In this document: positions 1 through 8,193 of the stretch, in pieces
Layout of the letters: every line of letters begins with the position of its first letter
Numbering within the stretch: the stretch's first letter is position 1
Assembly: GCA_030040725.1 (NCBI GenBank)
Contig: JASHTD010000526.1
Coordinates: forward strand, 1-31,355
Source of the DNA: Candidatus Sulfotelmatobacter sp.
Lineage (GTDB): Bacteria > Acidobacteriota > Terriglobia > Terriglobales > Acidobacteriaceae
DNA length: 31,355 nucleotides
Direction: 5' to 3'
Made by a program: the position numbers and the translations under genes
Notes under the pieces: model-generated
Database searches by the model: none
Told to the model about the DNA's origin: nothing
The model's input: only the letters and a program-made list of their open reading frames with translations

Positions 1-99
1 GATCTCGAAATCCTGGACTTCGAAATTTCTGATGGCAAGCGGCACTCCGCCATTGTAGCGGCAGGGGCGCTGTTTAGTGGCGGCCCGGGAATTCCCTGT

Positions 100-462
100 T
101 CAAATTCCCATTTTGTTGCTGTCGGGATAACGAGGAAGCCGACTGCAAGCCTCGCGTAGCCGGCTGACCTGCTGATCTAATGGATTCAGGAACTCAAAAC
201 CATAGACTCTTCCCACTCGATGGCGAACCTGCGCAGTGAAAGTCTCGCCGGCAATCGGATAAACCTTCACCACGTCACCGATGTGCAACTCCGAAACCAG
301 GACGGCGGAGAGGCCGCCCTCGCTGATTTCGAGAGTAATGGCGGGAATAACAGAACGGTCCTCGCCGCTGACGGAGATTGGCACAGACAGGCGGTAGCGT
401 TTGTAACGTCTTCGGTCGGTGGTGGCCGTCGGCGTACTTCGTGCGGTCGCAGAGCTAGTCAT
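100..462 (-). CDS. PilZ-domain protein
   Basis: A 120-residue soluble protein consisting of little more than a PilZ domain. The N-terminal Arg cluster DRRRYKRYR (about residues 16-24) fits the RxxxR c-di-GMP-binding motif. About 25 residues later, EISEGGLSA (about 45-53) occupies the [D/N]xSxxG position, with Glu in place of the usual Asp/Asn. Short beta-rich segments follow, as expected for the barrel. By family knowledge it would bind cyclic di-GMP and act as an adaptor; no output domain is fused. There is no good Shine-Dalgarno site before the ATG. It is transcribed alone and divergently from the gene at 729. Target process unknown; c-di-GMP binding is likely but the Glu substitution makes it less than certain. 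Confidence 0.8.
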   Translation of the reverse strand: MTSSATARSTPTATTDRRRYKRYRLSVPISVSGEDRSVIPAITLEISEGGLSAVLVSELHIGDVVKVYPIAGETFTAQVRHRVGRVYGFEFLNPLDQQVSRLREACSRLPRYPDSNKMGI

Positions 463-728
463 AGTTTTCTCTAATGTTTGTCGCTGATCGTCTTCTTTTA
501 ACCGTGTTCTCTAATTCCAAGGAGTCCCGGATATTGCATCGGCGGGAATGAGGATTCACTTGAGCTCGGCGAAATGGCACGCCATGTCTCAACCAGGCTG
601 TCCAGAGAGTTCGAGCCGAGTGCAGCAAGCCGCGAAGCCTATGATCCCAGAGCACATCGGGCGGCCGCACGCAGGAAAAGAATTAGTGGCCGATAGACTC
701 TTGCGCGGGTCGCAACCTCAGACGTAGG
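463..728. other. Divergent intergenic region
   Basis: About 266 bases between the divergently transcribed PilZ gene and the membrane-anchored hypothetical gene. It presumably carries both promoters. I could not identify a convincing -35/-10 pair, RNA gene or repeat in it. Confidence 0.4.
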
Positions 729-1406
729 ATGGGCATCAGAGGAAGTGTTGTGGGGCACCTTCTGCTGATCGACGTGGCTGGCTCCTTCGCCGTGCTGGCA
801 ATCTGGTACTTCGTGTTTTCCGCCTACAATCACAAAAAAGGGGCAGCCGCTTTGCGGTGGGTGCATAGTGCATGCGCCGACAAAGGACGAATTTTGGAGT
901 CGCGATGGATGGGCAGCTCGCGTATGCAGGCGCGGTTGCATTTTCATTCTCACTGGTTTGAGAATGCCAGCGTGACCTTGAAGTTTCGCCCGAGGGCTCT
1001 GCCCGTGCAATGGCTGGTGAGCTGCTGGCAGCATCAGCAAGAAACCCTGACTTTTGAAGCAGATCTGGGTGGTTCTCCGAGTTTCGATTTAGAGGTAGTG
1101 CGGCATCGCTGGACGGCGCAGAACCGTGGTATCACGGGCCACGGGCGCGGTCAGCGGGAGTGGGAAGTCTACGAACCCGGTCCCATCATTCTGACGACGC
1201 GCACGCACTGGAAACAAGATCCGGCCGCGGAACTGAACGCGCTGATGTCGGCCCGGCGGCAGGATATTTTGCAAGTCCGTTTCCGTCCGGAGTCGCCACA
1301 GTTTTCGGCAACAGTAAAACTGGACGCGCTCTCCGACCCAAATGCGGCCGTCGGCTTTGTCGGCGCCTTGCGCGAAATCGCCGCAGGGGCCTCGACTCAC
1401 CAGTAG
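729..1406 (+). CDS. Hypothetical membrane-anchored protein
   Basis: A 225-residue protein of unknown function. One hydrophobic segment (about residues 8-31) near the N terminus predicts a single membrane anchor. The rest (about 35-225) is polar with alternating beta-like segments and has no catalytic motif that I recognise. Only a weak TAGG lies directly before the ATG, so the start is uncertain. It lies alone between the PilZ gene and the glutamine synthetase gene, so context gives no functional hint. The continuous ORF on the same strand as glnA and the plausible N-terminal anchor support it being a real gene; a role cannot be proposed. Confidence 0.6.
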   Translation: MGIRGSVVGHLLLIDVAGSFAVLAIWYFVFSAYNHKKGAAALRWVHSACADKGRILESRWMGSSRMQARLHFHSHWFENASVTLKFRPRALPVQWLVSCWQHQQETLTFEADLGGSPSFDLEVVRHRWTAQNRGITGHGRGQREWEVYEPGPIILTTRTHWKQDPAAELNALMSARRQDILQVRFRPESPQFSATVKLDALSDPNAAVGFVGALREIAAGASTHQ

Positions 1407-1511
1407 TAAATTCACGATTCTTTGCTCCAGCCGGCTTCGATAAATCTCTTTTATTCCTGACATCAGCTTTTTCGATTGGCCGGGACCATCCGCTCGCGCT
1501 ATTCTGCTTGG

Positions 1512-1532
1512 TTGAAATTCCGGCCATTTCAA
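1512..1532. promoter_or_regulatory. Inverted repeat upstream of glutamine synthetase
   Basis: The sequence TTGAAAT-N7-ATTTCAA is a perfect 7-bp inverted repeat ending 72 bases before the ATG of the glutamine synthetase gene. It could be an operator for a dimeric regulator or a 5'-UTR hairpin. I see no sigma54 consensus beside it, so a classical NtrC-type promoter is not supported. Confidence 0.4.
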
Positions 1533-1604
1533 TCAGCAGAACCTGTAGCATTGTTTGCCCACAAAATCTTTGCCGATATTCGAACAGGAGACTGAAGGAA
1601 ATCC

Positions 1605-3035
1605 ATGCCCAGCGAACTGCGTAATTTTCTGGCACTCACTTACGACGAACTCGAAGATCTGAATCTGGAGGCAAAAGAGCAGCGCCGGAATCGAGTGCCC
1701 ATCGGTAAGATTCAGGAAAAGCGGCTCAAGTACCTCGCCGACGAGAAGCGAATCAAGGCTGTGACGGTCCTGTTCAGCGATCTCGAAGGCCGGCTGCACA
1801 TGCTGGACTACGACAAGAAATTCCTGATCAAGAGCTGGGACAATCTGACTTTTGACGGCTCGTCGATTCGCGGCTTCACCGCGCAGCGCGAAAGCGATTT
1901 GCGGCTGGGCATCGACTGGGCGGCGTTCTACTGGGCGCCGGCGGATGTTTTCGGCTCAGGAAAAGTGCTGGTGTTTGGCGAGGTCATCGATAAAGGCGGA
2001 ACCTCGTATGCGGGCGACATTCGCGGTGTGCTGAAAAACTATGCTGATGCCCTGCACGAGAAAAAAGGCTACACGCTGAATGCGGCCAACGAAATTGAAG
2101 GCTTTCTGTTCCGCGGCGTCGATGCCGAACGCAATTATTACCAGATCGGTAAATTCGACTACGTCAACACCGGCGGGTATTACCACTCGCTGCCTGGCGA
2201 TGCACTGCGCACGTTCATCGACACGACTGCCGAGGTGCAACGCGCCATGGGCTTCCAGAATGAAAAAGATCACCCCGAGGTTGCGCCCTCGCAGTTCGAA
2301 ATTAACTACGGTTATGGCGAGGTGGTTGCCGCGGCTGATCAGATTCAACTCTACAAGCTGATTTGCCGCCAGGTGGCCACCAACATGGGGTTGACGGCGT
2401 CATTCCTGCCGAAGCCAGTGGTGGGCGTGAATGGAAGCGGCATGCATACGAACGTTTCGATCAGCGAGAACGGCAAAAATCTTTTCTGGGATGCGAAAGG
2501 CGAGGAAAAACTCAGCAAGATGGGATGGGCATTTCTGGATCGCATCCTCACGCATGGCAACGATATTTGCCTTCTGCTCAATGCCAGCGTGAATGCCTAC
2601 CGCCGGCTGGATCCGCATTTCGAGGCGCCGAACCAGATCAAGGCGTCCCCGGTGGATCGGGGTTCGATGATTCGCATTCCGATCGGCAACGAAAAGAGCA
2701 TGCGCGTCGAAGTGCGGTCGGTCGCGCCGGATGCCAATCCCTACATGGTGATGCTGGCGATTTTCAAGACCGGCCTCGACGGCGAAACCGCGAAGATCAA
2801 GAATCTGCGGCAGGCGGAACGCTATTTGCCTGACAACATTTACGACGCGCTGGCTAACTTCCGCAAGGCGGAGTGGACCACCAAGCTGCTCGGCGAAGAT
2901 GTCAAAGGCCGCTACGCGGATTTGAAACAGGCCGCGGCCGACCGCTGCCCGCGCGCGCTGGGAACTTTTGTGAAGGCACCCGAGGTGCAGTACCACCACG
3001 ACGTCTACAATCAGTTCTTGTGGAATTTGTTCTAG
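1605..3035 (+). CDS. glnA: Glutamine synthetase, type I family
   Basis: A 476-residue ATP-dependent glutamate-ammonia ligase, the entry point of nitrogen assimilation. The N-terminal beta-grasp part contains FDGSSIRGF (83-91). The catalytic domain shows the metal-site ANEIEGF (161-167), EVAPSQFEI (225-233), the ATP-binding signature KPVVGVNGSGMHTNVSI (270-286), SPVDRGSMIRIP (348-359) and VEVRSVAPDANPY (368-380). Length fits type I enzymes. The tyrosine loop adenylylated in enterobacterial GlnA (consensus NLYDLPPEE) is absent, and the usual HxH in the signature is HTN, so it resembles the GSI-alpha-like, non-adenylylated group. The SD sequence GAAGGAA precedes the ATG. It is monocistronic, with an inverted repeat upstream and a strong terminator downstream. 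The family assignment is firm; the regulation is inferred. Confidence 0.93.
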   Translation: MPSELRNFLALTYDELEDLNLEAKEQRRNRVPIGKIQEKRLKYLADEKRIKAVTVLFSDLEGRLHMLDYDKKFLIKSWDNLTFDGSSIRGFTAQRESDLRLGIDWAAFYWAPADVFGSGKVLVFGEVIDKGGTSYAGDIRGVLKNYADALHEKKGYTLNAANEIEGFLFRGVDAERNYYQIGKFDYVNTGGYYHSLPGDALRTFIDTTAEVQRAMGFQNEKDHPEVAPSQFEINYGYGEVVAAADQIQLYKLICRQVATNMGLTASFLPKPVVGVNGSGMHTNVSISENGKNLFWDAKGEEKLSKMGWAFLDRILTHGNDICLLLNASVNAYRRLDPHFEAPNQIKASPVDRGSMIRIPIGNEKSMRVEVRSVAPDANPYMVMLAIFKTGLDGETAKIKNLRQAERYLPDNIYDALANFRKAEWTTKLLGEDVKGRYADLKQAAADRCPRALGTFVKAPEVQYHHDVYNQFLWNLF

Positions 3036-3066
3036 ACCATCGTCCCCACAGTTCTGCAAAGCCAAG

Positions 3067-3093
3067 CGCCCCGCCTTCGGGGCGTTTTCTTTT
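3067..3093 (+). terminator. Rho-independent terminator after glnA
   Basis: A perfect 7-bp GC-rich stem CGCCCCG / CGGGGCG with the tetraloop CCTT is followed by TTTTCTTTT. It lies about 30 bases past the glutamine synthetase stop codon, as expected for an intrinsic terminator reading rightward. Confidence 0.9.
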
Positions 3094-3113
3094 GGAAAAC
3101 CGGCAACTCTTTC

Positions 3114-3371
3114 TTAGGCTTGCCGTAAATGCAACCGTCGCAGTGCGCGGCGGAGCGCTCGCCGCGATGGAGCGCGGCGGTGCATAACTGACATGCGATC
3201 GAGCGAGTAGGGCAAATGTGCCCCGCAGTCACAGCACACTTTGTAGCTCTTGCCTTTGATTGTAAAAACCCGGCTCGGATGCCGGTGATGACATCCAAAG
3301 GCAAAATTCAAAGCAGCTGCCAACGGATGGACCAGCCTATCCCACGTGGGAGCCTCATCGACGGCTCTCAT
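3114..3371 (-). CDS. Small Cys/His-rich protein, possible zinc binder
   Basis: A predicted protein of 85 residues. GCHHRH (about residues 26-31) and VCCDCG (about 45-50) form a paired Cys/His arrangement like half zinc-ribbons, followed by LPYSLDRM. Short proteins with a C-x-H-R-H...V-C-x-D-C-G-x-x-x-P/Y-Y pattern are, to my recollection, common hypothetical proteins in Acidobacteriota; I could not verify this by search. I chose this start because GAGAGG lies 6 bases before its ATG; an upstream ATG at 3398 has no SD. The C terminus is Arg-rich. It follows the response regulator gene on the same strand, 107 bases downstream. Function unknown. Confidence 0.5.
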   Translation of the reverse strand: MRAVDEAPTWDRLVHPLAAALNFAFGCHHRHPSRVFTIKGKSYKVCCDCGAHLPYSLDRMSVMHRRAPSRRALRRALRRLHLRQA

Positions 3372-3478
3372 TTCGAACCTCTCTACCTTGAACCACATTG
3401 CAATTTTCTAATGGAGCGATCGAAGCGGCAGTGAGTAGCCTCACGCGAAGTTGTGATGCGGGACACAAAGTATCTGAG

Positions 3479-4252
3479 TCATTTCTCTTCCGGTTTGGCC
3501 AGGAAGCGATATCCCACGCCGCGAACCGTGAGCAAGTGGCGGGGTTGAACCGGATTGTCTTCGATGTAGCGCCGCAATCGCACAATGAAATTATCGATGG
3601 CGCGAGTATCGGTGTCCTCGTGCAATCCCCAGACTTCTTCGAGAATTTGCTTGCGAGAAACGATGCGACCTTCATTGCGAACCAGGTGGCGCAGAAGTTC
3701 CGATTCCATCAGCGTGAGATGAATGAGATTGTCGGGCGTCCGCAGCTCGAGGGCGCCGAAATCGATGGTCTTGCCTGCGAAAGAAAATGTGCCGAAGTCG
3801 CCGACATTGCGGGGATCGGACGGGGCGGACTCCGCCTGGATGGGAGGGTTTGAAGGGGCAGCAGAATGGGCGGTACGCATCCACTGACTGCGGCGCAATA
3901 GACCCTGCAGGCGAGCCAACAGGATCGACAAATCGAACGGCTTGGGCAGGTAATCGTCGGCTCCTGACGCAAAACCTTTCAGAACATCTTCCGGGCGGCT
4001 GCGAGCCGTCAGCATGAGCACGGGCACATAATTTCGCGCCGCACGCAATTCCGAAACCACGCTGAAACCGTCTTTGCCCGGCAACATAATGTCGAGCACC
4101 ACGACATCGAAATCTTCTTTTTTCTCCAGCAGGCGATCGGTCGCAGATTCGCCATCGCCTGCAATTTCCGCAGAGTAGCCTTCGGCTTCCAGATTGAAGC
4201 GCAAGCCCTGCGCGAGGTGCGCCTCGTCTTCCACGACCAAAACCCGGCTCAT
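3479..4252 (-). CDS. OmpR/PhoB-family response regulator
   Basis: A 257-residue two-component response regulator. The receiver domain spans about 1-120, with acidic residues E8/D9, phosphoacceptor D54 in VVLDIMLPG, and the conserved Lys K104 in PKPF. A Pro/Ser/Ala-rich linker (about 121-150) leads to a winged-helix DNA-binding domain (about 155-253), recognised by LTLMESELLRHLVRNEGRIVSR, given here as two parts (LTLMESELL and RIVSRKQILEEVWG), and by the C-terminal VRGVGYRF. The start MSRVLVVEDE is chosen because the receiver fold begins there; a longer frame back to 4345 would run into the upstream kinase gene. It lies 10 bases downstream of its cognate histidine kinase gene. The regulated genes are not known. 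Confidence 0.92.
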   Translation of the reverse strand: MSRVLVVEDEAHLAQGLRFNLEAEGYSAEIAGDGESATDRLLEKKEDFDVVVLDIMLPGKDGFSVVSELRAARNYVPVLMLTARSRPEDVLKGFASGADDYLPKPFDLSILLARLQGLLRRSQWMRTAHSAAPSNPPIQAESAPSDPRNVGDFGTFSFAGKTIDFGALELRTPDNLIHLTLMESELLRHLVRNEGRIVSRKQILEEVWGLHEDTDTRAIDNFIVRLRRYIEDNPVQPRHLLTVRGVGYRFLAKPEEK

Positions 4253-4262
4253 GCGCTGCGCC

Positions 4263-5171
4263 TCATGACAACGACCTCGGGAGTTCCATAGTGATGGTGA
4301 CGCCATGGCCTTCGCCCGCGCTTTCGGCAAAGACTTGGCCGCCATGCTTTTGCGTAATCGATTTCACGATGAAGAGTCCAAGACCTGTACCCTTTATGTG
4401 CGTCAGTGAACGATGATTCCCACGGTAAAAGCGCTTAAAAATTCTTTTCAATTCGTCGGCGGGAATGCCGATGCCATGATCTTCAACCCTGAGCACGATG
4501 CGCGCCTCATCGGAAGCGTCGAGGCGGACGCGCACATCCACATGCTCGCCCGAATACTTGATGGCGTTATCGAGCACGTTGAACACGGCGGTGCGCAGGT
4601 CGTCGTTGTTGCCAAGCACGGAGATTCCCGCACCATTCTTAATTGCCTCTTCGTAGTGAATGGTCTCCGCCGGCAGGTGATGACGGGTGCGCGCCGCCTC
4701 CATGCACTCCTGCACCAGTTGGCGGAAATCCACGGCCAATTTCTCACGCCCGGCTTTCTTATCCCCGGCTCGGCCGGCGCGCAGAACTTGTTCGACGGTC
4801 TGCGTCAGGCGATCGGTATCGGAGAGCATCACTTGATAAAACTGCTGCTTCTGAGCCTCGGGAAGCGAGCGCCGCTGCAAGGTTTCCAGATGCAGGCGAA
4901 TTGACGCGACCGGCGTCTTCAGTTCGTGAGTCACCGCGTTGATGAAACTGTCATGCTGCTCACTGCGGCGAAGCTCGCGCACCAGGAAGCTGGTGTTCAC
5001 GATCATGCCGGCGATGATCAGAGCAAAGAAAATGATGCCGAAGAACAGCAGCACTCCTTCGCGCCAGTTGAGAATGATCCAGCCGACGTTAAGAGCGATC
5101 GCCAGTGCCACCAGGCCGATGCCTAGCGAGACGAAGAAGACGATGGTTCCGCGGCGACTGGTGATGTGCAT
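4263..5171 (-). CDS. Sensor histidine kinase
   Basis: A 302-residue membrane histidine kinase. Two hydrophobic segments (about 9-30 and 39-64) are separated by only a few residues, so there is almost no extracytoplasmic sensor loop. Next come the dimerisation/phosphoacceptor H-box FINAVTHELKTP with H82, the N-box NVLDNAIKYS, the G1 box VEDHGIGIP, the F box FKRFYRG and the G2 box GTGLGLFIVK. It would autophosphorylate and pass phosphate to the response regulator gene 10 bases downstream. The minimal sensor region suggests it senses membrane state or a partner protein. It is divergent from the peptidase gene at 5285. Confidence 0.9.
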   Translation of the reverse strand: MHITSRRGTIVFFVSLGIGLVALAIALNVGWIILNWREGVLLFFGIIFFALIIAGMIVNTSFLVRELRRSEQHDSFINAVTHELKTPVASIRLHLETLQRRSLPEAQKQQFYQVMLSDTDRLTQTVEQVLRAGRAGDKKAGREKLAVDFRQLVQECMEAARTRHHLPAETIHYEEAIKNGAGISVLGNNDDLRTAVFNVLDNAIKYSGEHVDVRVRLDASDEARIVLRVEDHGIGIPADELKRIFKRFYRGNHRSLTHIKGTGLGLFIVKSITQKHGGQVFAESAGEGHGVTITMELPRSLS

Positions 5172-5239
5172 GGCTTCTGCTCGATTCTATCGCGTTGAGC
5201 CGCTGGTATGATTATCCGGGTCTGGCAACCTGCTCACTT

Positions 5240-5245
5240 TATAAT
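5240..5245 (+). promoter_or_regulatory. Possible -10 element of the DUF885 gene
   Basis: A consensus TATAAT lies 39 bases before the peptidase start codon, in the 113-base divergent gap. No good -35 hexamer is found at the right distance, so this is only a candidate. Confidence 0.3.
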
Positions 5246-5284
5246 GGTCAACGCAACTAAGACTGCCACTACTCCAAGGTCACT

Positions 5285-7084
5285 ATGCGAAATTTCGTCT
5301 GCGCACTCGCCATTGCCGTGTTCATTCTGCCTGCGGTCGCCGTTCCCGCGTCACCTGACCTCGAGGCTCGCCGCAAAGCGCTCACCGATCTCTTGCAGGA
5401 ACAGTGGGAATACACCATGCGGGCTAACCCGCTCTATGCTTCGTTTTTGGGAGACAAGCGTTACAACGACCAGCTGGACGATTTTTCCCAGAAGCACATT
5501 GACGACGACCTGGAGCAAACCCGCCGATTCTTGACTCGCTTTGAGGCTATCGACACAACAGGCTTCCCGGACCAGGAAGTTCTGAACAAGCAGTTGATGG
5601 TTCGCGACCTGAAGATGGCGCTGGAAGGAGCGCGCTTCAAACCGTGGGAGATGCCGGTCGACCAACAGAATGGCATTCAGGTCCAATTGCCTGCGCTGGT
5701 CAACGTCCTCGCCTTCGACAGTGTCAAAGATTACGAAGACTACATTTCAAGACTGAAACAGGTACCTCGGCTCTTCGACCAGGTCGAAATCCAGATGCGC
5801 AATGGGATATCCGAAAATTGGATGCCCCCGAAGAGCGTGCTCGGCGAAGTCGTTAAGCAGTCAAATGAACTCGCCACTTCGCCAGCGGAGAAGAGTCCTT
5901 TCGCGGAACCATTCAACAAGTTCCCCGATGCGATTTCAGAAGCTGATCGCAAACGTCTCCGCGAAACGGGGCTCGCCGTCATTCACGATTCCGTCCTGCC
6001 TACTTACGCCAAGTTCACCACATTCGTCCGTGATGAATACGAACCGAAAGGCCGCCCCGAACCGGGGGTTTGGTCGCTTCCCCATGGCGATGAGTACTAT
6101 GCGTTCTGCGTGAAGCAATCGACGACCACAGATCTCACGCCGGAAGAAATTCATGAGCTCGGCCTGGCGCAGGTCAAAATCATCGAAGGCAAAATGCTGG
6201 TGGTCGTTAAGCAGCTTGGATTTTCTGACCTGAAGACTTTCTTTGCCTCGATTCCCAACAATCCGAAGGTCCATGTTCACTCACGCCAGGAAATCCTTGA
6301 CCTTTACCAGAAATATATCGATCAGATGTACACCAAGCTGCCCGATTTATTCGGACGGTTGCCGAAGGAAAAAGTCGACGTGAAGCCGATCGAGGAGTTC
6401 CGAGAAAAGGAAGCCTCCACTCATTACCTGGAAGGCACGCCCGACGGCTCGCGCAAAGCGCACGTCATGGTGAACACCGGTGATTTTGAGCACCAGACCA
6501 CCCTCGCCGCAGAAACCACGGCTTACCATGAAGGCGTTCCCGGCCATCACCTGCAGATTTCGATCGCCCAGGAGTTGCCCACCTTGCCGCCGTTCCGGCA
6601 GCACGAGGGTTACACCGCCTATATCGAAGGCTGGGCGCTCTACTCCGAGGAATTAGGCAAGGAAGTCGGGTTCTATCAGGATCCGTACAGCTATTACGGA
6701 CACTTGCAGGACGACATGCTGCGCGCCATTCGGCTGGTAGTCGATACCGGCTTTCACTACAAGCACTGGACCCGGCAGCAAGTGGTTGATTTTTTTCACG
6801 AACATTCGGCGATCGACGAGCCCGAAGTGCAAGAAGAGACCGATCGCTACATGGCGTGGCCGGGGCAGGCTCTGGCCTATAAGGTAGGACAGTTGGAGAT
6901 TATCAAGCTGCGCCAGTACTCAAAAGACCAGCTTGGGCAGAGCTTCGATATTCGCGCCTTTCACGACGAAGTGCTGAGCGGCGGCGCCTTGCCGCTGGAT
7001 GTACTGAGCACTCGCATCCACGACTGGGTGGGGCAACAGAAAGCGCGGGCGTCAGTAGAAATGGAGCCGGCGATCGCGAAATGA
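5285..7084 (+). CDS. DUF885-family secreted metallopeptidase-like protein
   Basis: A 599-residue protein of the DUF885 family. The N terminus (about 1-22) is a Sec-type signal peptide, with Arg then a hydrophobic core ending near VPAS, so export is predicted. The family hallmark HEGVPGHH (415-422) resembles a HExxH-type zinc site. It is followed by YTAYIEGWALYSEELG, and later by the Asp/Glu-rich DEPEVQEETDRYMAWPGQAL typical of the C terminus. Biochemical roles of this family are mostly unproven; peptidase activity is inferred from the metal motif. It stands alone between divergent and convergent neighbours. Full length, no defect seen. Confidence 0.88.
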   Translation: MRNFVCALAIAVFILPAVAVPASPDLEARRKALTDLLQEQWEYTMRANPLYASFLGDKRYNDQLDDFSQKHIDDDLEQTRRFLTRFEAIDTTGFPDQEVLNKQLMVRDLKMALEGARFKPWEMPVDQQNGIQVQLPALVNVLAFDSVKDYEDYISRLKQVPRLFDQVEIQMRNGISENWMPPKSVLGEVVKQSNELATSPAEKSPFAEPFNKFPDAISEADRKRLRETGLAVIHDSVLPTYAKFTTFVRDEYEPKGRPEPGVWSLPHGDEYYAFCVKQSTTTDLTPEEIHELGLAQVKIIEGKMLVVVKQLGFSDLKTFFASIPNNPKVHVHSRQEILDLYQKYIDQMYTKLPDLFGRLPKEKVDVKPIEEFREKEASTHYLEGTPDGSRKAHVMVNTGDFEHQTTLAAETTAYHEGVPGHHLQISIAQELPTLPPFRQHEGYTAYIEGWALYSEELGKEVGFYQDPYSYYGHLQDDMLRAIRLVVDTGFHYKHWTRQQVVDFFHEHSAIDEPEVQEETDRYMAWPGQALAYKVGQLEIIKLRQYSKDQLGQSFDIRAFHDEVLSGGALPLDVLSTRIHDWVGQQKARASVEMEPAIAK

Positions 7085-7103
7085 GGCAGTTCGGCGCGTC
7101 GGC

Positions 7104-8018
<915 letters not shown>

Positions 8019-8092
8019 AGCGAGTGAGGGTTCTCCCTTGATTCTGAGTGGTTGCTGCCCTAGGTAAGTTATCAAGGGAACTGAACGAGATG

Positions 8093-8112
8093 GTGTAATA
8101 GTTGTGTAATAG
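8093..8112. repeat. 9-bp direct repeat with 11-bp period
   Basis: GTGTAATAG occurs twice, separated by TT, giving an 11-bp period, one helical turn. It lies in the promoter-side region of the leftward desaturase gene. Such spacing is typical of OmpR/PhoB-type response regulator boxes; whether one binds here is inference. Confidence 0.5.
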
Positions 8113-8193
8113 CAGGACTTTCGACGTTACCGAGGTACTGGAACGAGAAGGTTTCGAAAGGCGATCCTCCCGGGCGCAACTTAGTCGGTCGCC

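Noticed and set aside
220..474. Rightward 84-residue frame
   Set aside because: It lies wholly over the PilZ gene on the other strand, has no SD and no domain-like sequence; it is a shadow.
1407..1604. Sigma54 promoter upstream of glutamine synthetase
   Set aside because: No TGGCAC-N5-TTGC match was found in this stretch.
3146..3166. GC-rich hairpin CGCGGC-N9-GCCGCG
   Set aside because: It lies in the 3' coding end of the small Cys/His gene and has no T-run; there is no reason to call it a terminator.
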